This document shows positions 52,060 to 60,950 of a DNA stretch of 64,000 bases, piece after piece. The notes below the pieces were generated by a model. It had not been told where the DNA came from and did no database searches. It was given only the letters and a program-made list of their open reading frames with translations. The DNA lies in assembly GCF_001042715.1 (NCBI RefSeq), contig NZ_CP009687.1:2533418-2597417 (forward strand), written 5' to 3'. The position numbers were made by a program, and so were the translations under genes. Positions within the stretch are counted from its first letter, which is position 1. Every line of letters starts with the position of its first letter. The DNA comes from Clostridium aceticum. Its GTDB lineage: Bacteria; Bacillota; Clostridia; Peptostreptococcales; Natronincolaceae.

Positions 52060-54186
52060 ATGAAAACAATATTTGATGTTAAAAAGACTGACTATTCTAT
52101 CAAAGATCCTACTTTAAAATCTATTTTTGATCATCCCGAGGTTGGTGTTTATATTTCTACATCATCTGGTAAGTTTCTTAAACTAAACAGAAAGTTCTGC
52201 GACATCCTTGGGTATGCAGAAAAAGAACTTGTGAACATGACCTTAACAGATCTTTATCTCCCTGAAACTATAGATCAAGCATCGCAAAATCATCATACAT
52301 TGTTTACTCAAGAAAAAAAACATCATTTTCTTGAAAAAAAGGTAGTAAGGAAAGATCGCTCTATTCTATGGTTAAGCTTTGTTGTATCACCTATTCTTGA
52401 TTTTGGTACTGAAATTTATCAATATATAGGTATTGTTCAGGATATCTCTAGAATGAAAAGTGCTGAAGAGGAATTATACGATGCTAAAAGAGTTTTGGAG
52501 AGCATCTTCGATACAACAAGTGCCATGATTGCCTATCTTGATAAGGATTTTAATTTTATTCGTGTAAATAAACAATATGCTGCTGCTGGCAATCATCCTC
52601 CTGAATTTTACATAGGAAAAAATCATTTTGCCCTGTATCCCTATACTGATAATGAAATGATCTTTCGGCGGGTAGTTGAAACAGGCCAACCTATTTCTTT
52701 TCATGCAAAACCCTTTGAGTATCAAGAGTTTCCTAAGCTAGGGGTTACCTATTGGGACTGGGATTTGATTCCTGTAAAAAACTCTCATGGCAGTGTTACT
52801 GGTGTTATTCTTAGCCTAGTCGATGTAACTAAGCGAAAAAAAGCAGAAGACAAACTTCGTAAGACAAATGATCTACTGGAAAAGAATGTGATGGAGCGTA
52901 CTGCAGAACTGCAAGCCGAGGTGGCTGAACGTAAAAAAACCGAAGAGGCATTACGCCAAAGTGAACAACGCTACCGACAGGTCTTTGAAAATACTTCTGA
53001 TGGTATTTTTCTTACTGATGTTGTTTCCCATGAGGTTTTTAGGTTTGTAGCTTTTAACCCTTCTTTAGAAAAGTTAGCAGGGCTATGGAGTTCAGAGGTT
53101 TGTGGTAAATATATCCATGAAGTTTTCCCTCAAGATTGTGCAGAATTTTTTACTGCTAATTATAAAAAATGTATAGCATTAGGAACTGTCTTCAGCTTTG
53201 AAGAACAACTTCCTACACCGGCAGGTAGCATATATCTTTATACAACACTTATGCCTATTAAGGATGATCAAGGAAAAATTTATAGAATATTAGGTGTGTG
53301 TCGTGATATTACTGAATACAAGAAAATGTCCGAAAACCTTAAGCAAGCCAAAGAAGAAGCTGAACTCGCCAATGATGCAAAAAGTGAGTATATTGCCAAC
53401 ATGTCCCATGAGCTAAGAACCCCTATTAATGTTATTTTGAGTGCAATACAATTATTTGATCTATATCTAAAATCCAATCCAGCGAATACAACAACTAAGC
53501 ATTTTCATCATTTAAAATCAATGAAACAAAACTGCTTTAGATTGCTTCGGTTAGTAAACAACCTTATTGATATGACTAAAATTGATACAAACTTTTATGA
53601 GTTCAATTTAAAAAACCATAACATCGTAAACATTATCGAAGTAATAACCCTGTCTATAACGGATCATGTAAAAAATAGAAAAATTAGACTTAGTTACGAT
53701 TCAAATATTGATACCAAGATTATTGCTTGTGATATTGATATCGTTGAAAGGATTATGCTTAATCTTCTCTCTAATGCAATTAAATTTACAGATTCAAATG
53801 GAACTATAGAAGTAAATTTGTTGGATGGAGAAGAATATATCTCCATTTCTGTTAAAGATAATGGGATTGGTATACCTAAAGATAAACAAAAGACAATATT
53901 TGAACGTTATAAACAGGCAGATCAATTGCTTACAAGAAAGCAAGAAGGTAGTGGCATAGGACTTTCACTGACAAAGTCCTTTGTAGAAATGCTGGGTGGT
54001 AAAATATCTGTGAAAAGTGAATATGGATTAGGAAGTGAATTTATTGTTGAATTGCCATGTAAAGTACTCCCTGAAAGTCCTAACAAAACAGAAGTTGAAT
54101 GTCGTTTAAATGATTATAGTAGTATTGTAGAAAAGATAAACGTTGAACTTTCAGATATCTATTCCATTAAAGGAACTGAAGTTTAA
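52060..54186 (+). CDS. Orphan PAS-domain sensor histidine kinase
   Basis: A 708-residue sensor kinase without membrane segments, so probably cytoplasmic. Three PAS domains cover about residues 20-140, 145-265 and 310-420, joined by a coiled-coil linker (KRKKAEDKLRKTNDLLEK). The dimerisation domain has the H-box MSHELRTPIN with H450. The ATPase domain shows NLLSNAIKFT (N-box), DNGIGIP (G1) and GSGIGLSLTKSF (G2). No response regulator gene is adjacent, so its partner must be elsewhere. A GGGGGG site lies 10 bases before the ATG. Confidence 0.92.
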   Translation: MKTIFDVKKTDYSIKDPTLKSIFDHPEVGVYISTSSGKFLKLNRKFCDILGYAEKELVNMTLTDLYLPETIDQASQNHHTLFTQEKKHHFLEKKVVRKDRSILWLSFVVSPILDFGTEIYQYIGIVQDISRMKSAEEELYDAKRVLESIFDTTSAMIAYLDKDFNFIRVNKQYAAAGNHPPEFYIGKNHFALYPYTDNEMIFRRVVETGQPISFHAKPFEYQEFPKLGVTYWDWDLIPVKNSHGSVTGVILSLVDVTKRKKAEDKLRKTNDLLEKNVMERTAELQAEVAERKKTEEALRQSEQRYRQVFENTSDGIFLTDVVSHEVFRFVAFNPSLEKLAGLWSSEVCGKYIHEVFPQDCAEFFTANYKKCIALGTVFSFEEQLPTPAGSIYLYTTLMPIKDDQGKIYRILGVCRDITEYKKMSENLKQAKEEAELANDAKSEYIANMSHELRTPINVILSAIQLFDLYLKSNPANTTTKHFHHLKSMKQNCFRLLRLVNNLIDMTKIDTNFYEFNLKNHNIVNIIEVITLSITDHVKNRKIRLSYDSNIDTKIIACDIDIVERIMLNLLSNAIKFTDSNGTIEVNLLDGEEYISISVKDNGIGIPKDKQKTIFERYKQADQLLTRKQEGSGIGLSLTKSFVEMLGGKISVKSEYGLGSEFIVELPCKVLPESPNKTEVECRLNDYSSIVEKINVELSDIYSIKGTEV

Positions 54187-54195
54187 AATATCTAT

Positions 54196-54320
54196 ATAAG
54201 TTATAAGTCATAGTAAATATGTTACATTCGCTACCCTCAGGGTGACAATTTTTACGCAGTCTGCGATCCCCATGACTCTGCTATCTTACACTAAGCTGTA
54301 AAAGTTTTATTGCAACTTAT
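54196..54320. repeat. Palindromic intergenic repeat E, copy 2 with internal insertion
   Basis: It has the same ends and core as the copy at 11547-11613 (GTTACATTCGCTACC, then TTACACTAAGCTGTAAAAG, ending TTGCAACTTAT). About 50 bases are inserted in the middle (from CTCAGGGTGACA to GACTCTGCTATC). The insert has its own short inverted pair ACGCAG/CTGCG. Confidence 0.7.
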
Positions 54321-54348
54321 TTATTTGAAAAGTAAATTTTTCAAAAAC

Positions 54349-54393
54349 AAACAAGGCGCATAAAAGGTTCAAACCATAAAATGCGACTTGTTT
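54349..54393 (-). terminator. Terminator of the pentitol operon
   Basis: AAACAAGGCGCAT and ATGCGACTTGTTT form a long stem with one mismatch and an inner GGTTC/GAACC-like loop. On the minus strand GTTTTTG follows. It lies about 60 bases after the xylB stop codon. Confidence 0.75.
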
Positions 54394-54451
54394 ATTTTAA
54401 GTTGTAAATTTGAAAAATATTCCCTCAAATATTTTTATTCACTCACTTGAT

Positions 54452-55924
54452 CTAAATAAGCTGCTTAAATAAGTCTTTTACTGTAGGGTAAATTTTTCTA
54501 AACTTTTCATATTTTTTATTATAAAGCTGGCTATTTTCCTTATCAGGATGAATGCTTTCTGTTACTTTAATAAACTTACAACAAGCATCTTCAACCCTAT
54601 CAAATAATCCAAATCCTACGGAAGCCAATATTGCAGCACCATATGCAGGACCTTCATTGGTATTGAGCTTGTTTACTCTTACATTCAATACATCAGCTAT
54701 GATCTCACACCAAAGTTTACTCTTTGCACCGCCACCACTAATACTGATATCAGTGATTTCAATGCCCATTTCTTTCATAATTTCAAAGGTATCCCTCAGG
54801 GAAAATGCAACTCCCTCTAGTACAGCTCGGGTCATGTGCTTTCTTTCATGGGTCATATTTATACCGATAAAGGTTCCTCTACAATTAGGATCATTATGAG
54901 GTGTTCTTTCTCCCATTAAGTAAGGAAGATAAAATAAACTATCATCGATTTGTGCTTCTTTTGCTTCATTTAATAAGCCATCAAAGTCCTCCGACTTATT
55001 GACTTCTTCAACCCACCACTTCAAAGATGCAGCTGCAGCAAGTGTCACACCCATAAGGTGATACTTGCCATTTGCATGGCAAAAAGAATGCAGACCATTA
55101 TTTTCATCTACAAAAAATTCTTCATTTGATGTAAAAACAACCCCAGAAGTTCCAAGGGATAGTGAACAGGATCCAGCACCAACCACACCACCACCAACAG
55201 CAGCAACCGCTTGATCTCCCCCACCAATAACAATTTTTACATCTTTATTTAAGCCCAATTCTTCTGCCAGATCAGGTTTTATGTTTCCAATCACTTCATA
55301 GGATTCATATAGTCTTGGTAATTGTTCCTCAGAAATCCCCAAAAGCTCCAACATTTCTGCTGACCATTTTCTGTTTTTTACATCTAAATATAAGGTGCCT
55401 GATGCGTCTGACATGTCTGTGGCAAATACACCTGACATCTTGTAGGCGATATAATCCTTAGGAAGCATAATTTTTTTGGCGACAGCAAAATTTTCTGGTT
55501 CGTTTCCCTTTAACCATAGGACTTTTGGGGCAGTAAATCCTGTAAGAGCTACATTCCCTGTCCACTGAGATATTTTATTCCGACCAATTTCGTTATTAAG
55601 ATACTCACATTCCTTCTCTGTTCTTTGGTCATTCCAAAGAATTGCAGGTCGTACCACTTGATCATTTTCATCTAAAGTAACCATGCCATGCATTTGACCG
55701 CTAAAACTAACTGCCTTCACTTCACTTTTATCTAAGCCATCTAAAAGCTCCTTAAATCCGCTTATAGACTGCCTCCACCAATCCTCTGGATTTTGTTGAG
55801 ACCAAAGAGGTTTAGGAAAAGATAATGGATATTCTTTACTAATGGATCTAACAATATTTCCATTTTCATCGGTTGCAATGATTTTTACCGATGTTGTACC
55901 AATGTCTATACCTATAAAATACAT
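54452..55924 (-). CDS. xylB: Xylulokinase
   Basis: A 490-residue FGGY-family kinase that phosphorylates D-xylulose to xylulose-5-phosphate for the pentose phosphate pathway. It starts with the ATP-site motif IGIDIGTTSVKI, has SFSGQMHGMVTLDE and WNDQRTEKECEYLN typical of XylB, and the second signature ISISGGGAKSKLWCEIIADVL. It lies 30 bases after the dehydrogenase gene. No xylose isomerase is in the cluster, so the xylulose probably comes from the adjacent polyol dehydrogenase. Confidence 0.93.
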   Translation of the reverse strand: MYFIGIDIGTTSVKIIATDENGNIVRSISKEYPLSFPKPLWSQQNPEDWWRQSISGFKELLDGLDKSEVKAVSFSGQMHGMVTLDENDQVVRPAILWNDQRTEKECEYLNNEIGRNKISQWTGNVALTGFTAPKVLWLKGNEPENFAVAKKIMLPKDYIAYKMSGVFATDMSDASGTLYLDVKNRKWSAEMLELLGISEEQLPRLYESYEVIGNIKPDLAEELGLNKDVKIVIGGGDQAVAAVGGGVVGAGSCSLSLGTSGVVFTSNEEFFVDENNGLHSFCHANGKYHLMGVTLAAAASLKWWVEEVNKSEDFDGLLNEAKEAQIDDSLFYLPYLMGERTPHNDPNCRGTFIGINMTHERKHMTRAVLEGVAFSLRDTFEIMKEMGIEITDISISGGGAKSKLWCEIIADVLNVRVNKLNTNEGPAYGAAILASVGFGLFDRVEDACCKFIKVTESIHPDKENSQLYNKKYEKFRKIYPTVKDLFKQLI

Positions 55925-55954
55925 TATTTTTCCCCTTCTTTCTGTTTATCACAT

Positions 55955-56995
55955 TTACTTAATTTTAATCACAGCTTTTACAACATCACTTGCATTACCC
56001 ACAACAAAATCAAAAGCTTCCTTCGTCTGATCAAAATTAAATTCATGACTCACAATACCTTTTACGTCAATAGCACCACTTGCGATAGCATTAATGGCAA
56101 CAGGATATAGGTTTCTGTAACGGAAAACCGTCTTTAGCTCTCCTTCTTTGCCCATGAGCTTCATAAAGTTAAAGGCTGTTTCATCTTTAGGTGTCATACC
56201 TACTAAAACGATGGTTCCACCAGTTTTTAGTACATCTACTGTATACTTTACAGTAGCCTCAGCACCAGCAGTCTCAATCACAACATCCGCACCTTTGCCA
56301 CCTGTTAACTCCTCTATTTTCTTTAAAACATCAACCTCTCTTGCATTGATGATATCTGTTGCACCGATTTTTTTTGCAACTTCAAGTCTATTTTCTAGTA
56401 TATCTACAACAATAATTTTTGAAGCTCCTTTTGCTTTACAGGAAAGCACGCTGACAAGTCCGATACATCCTGTCCCAAAGATAACAACAGTATCTCCTAA
56501 TTTTACACCACCTTGGTTAGATGCATGTAACCCAACTGCCAATGGTTCTACTAAAGCCCCTTCTACATTGGATACATTTTCTGGCAATTTAAAGCACATA
56601 TCTTCAGGATGGGCAACATAGTTAGTAAATACACCATGATAAGGAGGTGTAGCAAAAAATTCTACTTCTGGACAAAGATTGTATTTACCGCCTTTACAAA
56701 ATTCGCATTTTCCACAGGTCTTACCTGGTTCAAGTGCAACTCTATCACCAACTACAAGGCTTTTTACATCCTTACCTACTTCAATAACTTCTCCAGCACA
56801 TTCGTGTCCTAGAATAAAATCACCTTCAACCACAAAGTCACCTATTCTTCCATGTTGATAATAATGAACATCAGATCCACATATGCCAACTGCATCTACC
56901 TTAATCAGAACCTCATGATCTTTTACTTCAGGCATTGGAACTTCTTTTGTAATCATATGATTTGTACCCTGCATAAAAACAGCTTTATTGTTCAT
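55955..56995 (-). CDS. Zinc-dependent polyol dehydrogenase (xylitol/sorbitol dehydrogenase type)
   Basis: A 346-residue NAD-dependent medium-chain dehydrogenase of the sorbitol/xylitol group. It has GICGSDVHYYQHGRIGDFVVE, GHECAGEV and the structural-zinc cysteines CGKCEFCKGGKYNLC, which match polyol dehydrogenases well, and GTGCIGLV as the Rossmann loop. I start it at the ATG at 56995 after GGAGG rather than at 57010. With xylB it would turn xylitol (or D-arabitol) into xylulose-5-phosphate. Sorbitol as substrate is the main alternative. Confidence 0.9.
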   Translation of the reverse strand: MNNKAVFMQGTNHMITKEVPMPEVKDHEVLIKVDAVGICGSDVHYYQHGRIGDFVVEGDFILGHECAGEVIEVGKDVKSLVVGDRVALEPGKTCGKCEFCKGGKYNLCPEVEFFATPPYHGVFTNYVAHPEDMCFKLPENVSNVEGALVEPLAVGLHASNQGGVKLGDTVVIFGTGCIGLVSVLSCKAKGASKIIVVDILENRLEVAKKIGATDIINAREVDVLKKIEELTGGKGADVVIETAGAEATVKYTVDVLKTGGTIVLVGMTPKDETAFNFMKLMGKEGELKTVFRYRNLYPVAINAIASGAIDVKGIVSHEFNFDQTKEAFDFVVGNASDVVKAVIKIK

Positions 56996-57087
56996 TTTCT
57001 CAGCCTCCATAGTTTTTTTTAATCTTATATTAAAATTGGTACGCGTACTATTGCTAGCCGCGCACCAAAGGTTTTACTTCATACGTA

Positions 57088-58077
57088 CTATCTTATTGCT
57101 CCTGCCCTTTTGTGCATTTCAATGTACTGTTCAACATTGTCACTATTAATTAAAGGACAGTCGATATCAATATCGATTTGTGTTTCAACACCAGTTAAAA
57201 GTTTATTAGCAGTGTCTAAAAGCGCTGCGGCTAAATCATAAGCACTTTGTAAGCTTGTAGAAGTCATGATACCTTCTTGGATTAATAAAACAGCTTCAGC
57301 AGTTCCATCAACACCATAAGATAAGATTCCATCAAATCTTGAATCATCCTTCACAACTTCTAATGCACCAGCAGCCATGTTATCATTCATAGCGATAATC
57401 GCATCGATTTTGCTGTTTGCTTGCACCCATGTTTCCATATAATTCATAGCCTCATCTTTGTTCCAGTTAGCAATTTCTTCTCCAACAATTGTCACGTCAG
57501 GACGTTTTTCAAAGAATTCTTTTTGCCAGCTTTCACGTCTTGCATCAGCATGGAAGTTTCCTGGAGGTCCCTTCAATACAACTACATTTGCACCTTGAGG
57601 GATTTGCTCAAGTGCAACAGTAGCATTTACTTTTGCTTGTTCATATGGATCAGCATCTACAGAAGATGCTCCTTGAATTCCATCAATTCTAGCGTTGGTA
57701 GTAATCGTGATGATACCTGCTGCAACAGCTTTTTCAGCATATGGTCTTTGTGCTTCACCATTGTTTGGCTGAATAATAATTGCATCATACTTGTTTGTGA
57801 TTGCATTTTCAATTAATGCATTTTGTGTAGAGTCAGAAGCTTGACCGTCAAGAATATCAATAACGATGTTGTCATATTTATCAGCTTCTTCATTTACTGC
57901 GTTTGCAAGCCATGCTGCGAAGGAGTCTGCTTGTGCTCTTGCTATATAAGCAACTCTAAAAGGCTTATCGCCAGCTTCCCCTTCATCACCTGCTGGTGTT
58001 GTAGCAGGCTTTGAACATCCTGCTAAGATAGACAACATTAATGTCACCACTAATAAGATTGCTAACCATTTTTTCAT
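57088..58077 (-). CDS. Sugar/polyol ABC transporter substrate-binding lipoprotein (RbsB type)
   Basis: A 329-residue periplasmic-binding-type protein with lipobox LAGC at residues 18-21. The ribose-type fold is indicated by VAYIARAQADSFAAWLANAVNEEADKY-type N-terminal and AIIAMNDNMAAGALEVVKD segments and by GVDGTAEAVLLIQEG. It lies upstream of the polyol dehydrogenase gene and downstream of the permease. It should bind the pentitol or sugar imported by this cluster. Confidence 0.9.
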   Translation of the reverse strand: MKKWLAILLVVTLMLSILAGCSKPATTPAGDEGEAGDKPFRVAYIARAQADSFAAWLANAVNEEADKYDNIVIDILDGQASDSTQNALIENAITNKYDAIIIQPNNGEAQRPYAEKAVAAGIITITTNARIDGIQGASSVDADPYEQAKVNATVALEQIPQGANVVVLKGPPGNFHADARRESWQKEFFEKRPDVTIVGEEIANWNKDEAMNYMETWVQANSKIDAIIAMNDNMAAGALEVVKDDSRFDGILSYGVDGTAEAVLLIQEGIMTSTSLQSAYDLAAALLDTANKLLTGVETQIDIDIDCPLINSDNVEQYIEMHKRAGAIR

Positions 58078-58135
58078 TTTATTTCCCCCCTAGATTTTAT
58101 TTTAATAGAGATTCTCTATTAAAAACTCATTAAAT

Positions 58136-59125
58136 TTACTTTACTTTTGCTTCAATGCTTCCTAATTTCTTTTTCGTTCTCTTTGTTTTTGCCCATATAT
58201 CATAGATTACAGCCAGCGCTATGATAGCACCACGGATAATTTGTTGTAAATAAGAGTTAACCCCTGTTAAAACCATGATATTGTCTAAAAATCCAACGAT
58301 GAAAGAACCTGCCAATGTTCCTAGAGAAGTACCAATTCCTCCTGTAAAACTTGTTCCTCCAATAACTGCTGCTGTAAGTGCCTTAAATTCATAGCCAACC
58401 GCACCATTAGGCATCCCACCGTTTACACGGGACATAAAAATTACCCCTGCTATACCTACAAATATACCGTTGATGATAAAGGCCTTCATTTTTACTCTAT
58501 CTACGTTTATACCAGAGGCGTTTGCGGCTTCTTGATTTCCTCCTACGGCATATATAGATCTGCCAAACACTGTATGCTTTAATATATACCAGGTCACCAA
58601 TAGGGTAGCTATCATGAACAATATTGGTGTAGGAATACCAAAGTTTTTCCCCTGTCCGAAGGTCGAATAATTTCCAATCTGATAGATATTTTGTCCATTG
58701 GTATACATCAACGCTGCTCCTCTAGCCATCGTCATCATTGCAAGAGTTGCTATGAAGGGTGGTGCTTTAAACTTAGTAATCATCAAACCATTGATGATAT
58801 TACATGCAACACTGGCTAAAATAGCTACAACAAAAGAAAGCAAAAGTGATTCTGTACTTACATAAGTTGATACCGAAAGCACACCTGCCAATGCTAGCAC
58901 TGAAGCAGAGGATAAGTCCAGCATCCCAGCTATAATAAGAATTGTTTGCCCAAAGGCAAGTATGGTTACTACTGCAATTTGTATTGAAATATTAGATAAA
59001 TTGTTTACTGAAACAAAGTTCTCATTAGCAAGCCAACACACAACAAATAGTACAGCCAGCACTAAAAATATACTATATTTACTTTTAATATCTGTCCATA
59101 TTTTTTTTACATTATTGGTTTTCAT
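58136..59125 (-). CDS. Sugar/polyol ABC transporter permease (RbsC type)
   Basis: A permease of about 329 residues with eight or more membrane helices. Typical RbsC motifs are AGMLDLSSASVLALAGVLS near residue 65 and GGNQEAANASGINVDRVKMKAFIINGI. I prefer the ATG at 59125, which follows GAGGTG; 59134 is the alternative. It is the second gene of the transporter operon. Confidence 0.9.
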   Translation of the reverse strand: MKTNNVKKIWTDIKSKYSIFLVLAVLFVVCWLANENFVSVNNLSNISIQIAVVTILAFGQTILIIAGMLDLSSASVLALAGVLSVSTYVSTESLLLSFVVAILASVACNIINGLMITKFKAPPFIATLAMMTMARGAALMYTNGQNIYQIGNYSTFGQGKNFGIPTPILFMIATLLVTWYILKHTVFGRSIYAVGGNQEAANASGINVDRVKMKAFIINGIFVGIAGVIFMSRVNGGMPNGAVGYEFKALTAAVIGGTSFTGGIGTSLGTLAGSFIVGFLDNIMVLTGVNSYLQQIIRGAIIALAVIYDIWAKTKRTKKKLGSIEAKVK

Positions 59126-59140
59126 ATTATTCACCTCGAT

Positions 59141-60637
59141 TTAACTTGTTGTTTCGGTAGCAAGTCGCATAATGTTTTCCTGTGAGAAATCATTCCTCTT
59201 CAATTCTCCCATGATGCTACCTTTTGCCATAGTATATATTCTGTCACACATTCCTATAAGCTCTGGAAGTTCTGAAGAAACCATGATGATTCCCTTTTTT
59301 TGCTTTGCTAACTCTGACATGAGTTTATAGATTTCGTACTTTGCACCAACGTCAATTCCCCGTGTTGGCTCATCCAAAATTAAAATATCAGGATTTGTAA
59401 TCATCCACTTAGCCAAGATAACTTTTTGTTGATTCCCTCCACTTAGTGCTTCAATGGAAGTTTCCATGGTTGGTGTTTTTACCTTCATTTTTGTACAATA
59501 CTCCTGAATTGTCTTCTCTTCTTCTTTTGCATGAAGTTTCCCACCATAAATAAATTTCTTTAGGGCTGCTAATGAAACGTTTTCCTTTACACTTCTGACA
59601 GGTATGATCCCAAACCTTCTTCGATCTTCTGAAAGCATTACCATCTTTTTATCTATACTACTTTTCACATTTTTAATCTTTATTTTTTCACCTTTAATAA
59701 TGATTTCTCCAGATTGATAAGGATCTAATCCAAATAATGCCCTCATGACCTCGGTTCTTCCTGCCCCCATAAGGCCTGCAAACCCAATAATTTCGCCTTC
59801 ATGAAGATGGAAGTTTATATCGTGAAATTTAACACCATCCGATAAGTCTTTCACCTCGAGAATCTTTTCGCCAATTTCTATTTCCTCTTTTGGAAAGTTA
59901 TTTTCTAGTTTTCTTCCAACCATTTGTGCAATGACTGTTTCCATATCATAGTCGTCTTTTGATCTTGAATCTACAACACATCCGTCTCTAAATACAGTTA
60001 TATCATCAGCGATTCTAAAAATTTCATCCATCTTATGGGATATATAAATAATACTTGCCCCTCGATCCCTTAATTCATTGATCTTTTCAAATAAGACTTC
60101 AACTTCTTTTTGCGTGATTGCCGATGTAGGCTCATCCATAATAATAATATCAGAGTTATAAGAAATGGCCTTAAGAATCTCCAGCATTTGTATATCCGAA
60201 ACCGTTAAATCTTTAAGTTTTGTCTCAGGAGAGTAGTTTAGGTTTTCCTTTTTTAACAGTTCAATGGTACGTTTTCTTATTTCAGCCCAATCTACATTTC
60301 CGTATTTATTCGTAGGCCAGTTACCAACGAATAAGCTCTCCTCTATGGTCATTTCTGGTATATAATTTAGTTCTTGAAAAATCATTGCTATGCCAAGACT
60401 TCTGGCCTGGATAGGATTCTGTGCCTCTACAACCTTACCGTTGATTAATATTTCTCCTGCATCAGCTTTGTAAATTCCATTGATAATTTTCATCAGTGTT
60501 GATTTACCAGCACCATTTTCTCCACATAATACATGAACCGTGCCTTTTCTTACAGAAAAATTTATTTTATCTAATGCCTTTACTCCTGGAAACGATTTCT
60601 CAATATTAGAAACTTTTAATCTAACATCTTGACCCAT
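59141..60637 (-). CDS. Sugar/polyol ABC transporter ATPase, duplicated domain (RbsA type)
   Basis: A 498-residue protein with two ABC domains. The first has Walker A GENGAGKST and DEPTSAITQKEVE. The second has a degenerate Walker A (GLMGAGRTE), as is normal for RbsA, with signature LSGGNQQKV and DEPTRGIDVGAK. It is the first gene after the two-component pair and powers uptake by the downstream permease. Confidence 0.93.
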   Translation of the reverse strand: MGQDVRLKVSNIEKSFPGVKALDKINFSVRKGTVHVLCGENGAGKSTLMKIINGIYKADAGEILINGKVVEAQNPIQARSLGIAMIFQELNYIPEMTIEESLFVGNWPTNKYGNVDWAEIRKRTIELLKKENLNYSPETKLKDLTVSDIQMLEILKAISYNSDIIIMDEPTSAITQKEVEVLFEKINELRDRGASIIYISHKMDEIFRIADDITVFRDGCVVDSRSKDDYDMETVIAQMVGRKLENNFPKEEIEIGEKILEVKDLSDGVKFHDINFHLHEGEIIGFAGLMGAGRTEVMRALFGLDPYQSGEIIIKGEKIKIKNVKSSIDKKMVMLSEDRRRFGIIPVRSVKENVSLAALKKFIYGGKLHAKEEEKTIQEYCTKMKVKTPTMETSIEALSGGNQQKVILAKWMITNPDILILDEPTRGIDVGAKYEIYKLMSELAKQKKGIIMVSSELPELIGMCDRIYTMAKGSIMGELKRNDFSQENIMRLATETTS

Positions 60638-60693
60638 TTTTTTCTCCTTTCATGTATTATAGCATTGAATACGTTTTCTTTACTTCCTTAATC

Positions 60694-60722
60694 TTATAAT
60701 AAACGAAATCTGCTCATAACAA
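60694..60722 (-). promoter_or_regulatory. Candidate promoter of the transporter operon
   Basis: TTGTTA (60717-60722), a 17-base spacer and TTATAA (60694-60699) on the minus strand, about 50 bases before the rbsA-type gene. The match is moderate, as expected for an activated promoter. Bases 60723-60905 upstream are AT-rich and would be the place for the response-regulator sites, but I see no convincing repeat. Confidence 0.4.
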
Positions 60723-60910
60723 AATGGACTAGATTAGTTTTCATGTGTACAATATTAATGAAAAAAACAAAATTGTAATAAAAGCTTATTTTTTGTACTA
60801 TATTATTATTTTTGTGTATTTTTTTACTGTAACTTTTCATCTAATCTGAAAATTTGCATAGTTTATACAAATAAATTGTCTATATTCATCTATATTACTT
60901 TAGACATAAA

Positions 60911-60944
60911 AAAATACAATCATGTTTTACCATAATTGTATTTT
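60911..60944 (-). terminator. Terminator after the response-regulator gene
   Basis: AAAATACAAT and ATTGTATTTT form a perfect 10-base-pair stem with a 14-base loop, followed on the minus strand by TTTATG. It separates the two-component genes from the transporter operon. Confidence 0.75.
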
Positions 60945-60950
60945 ATAATT

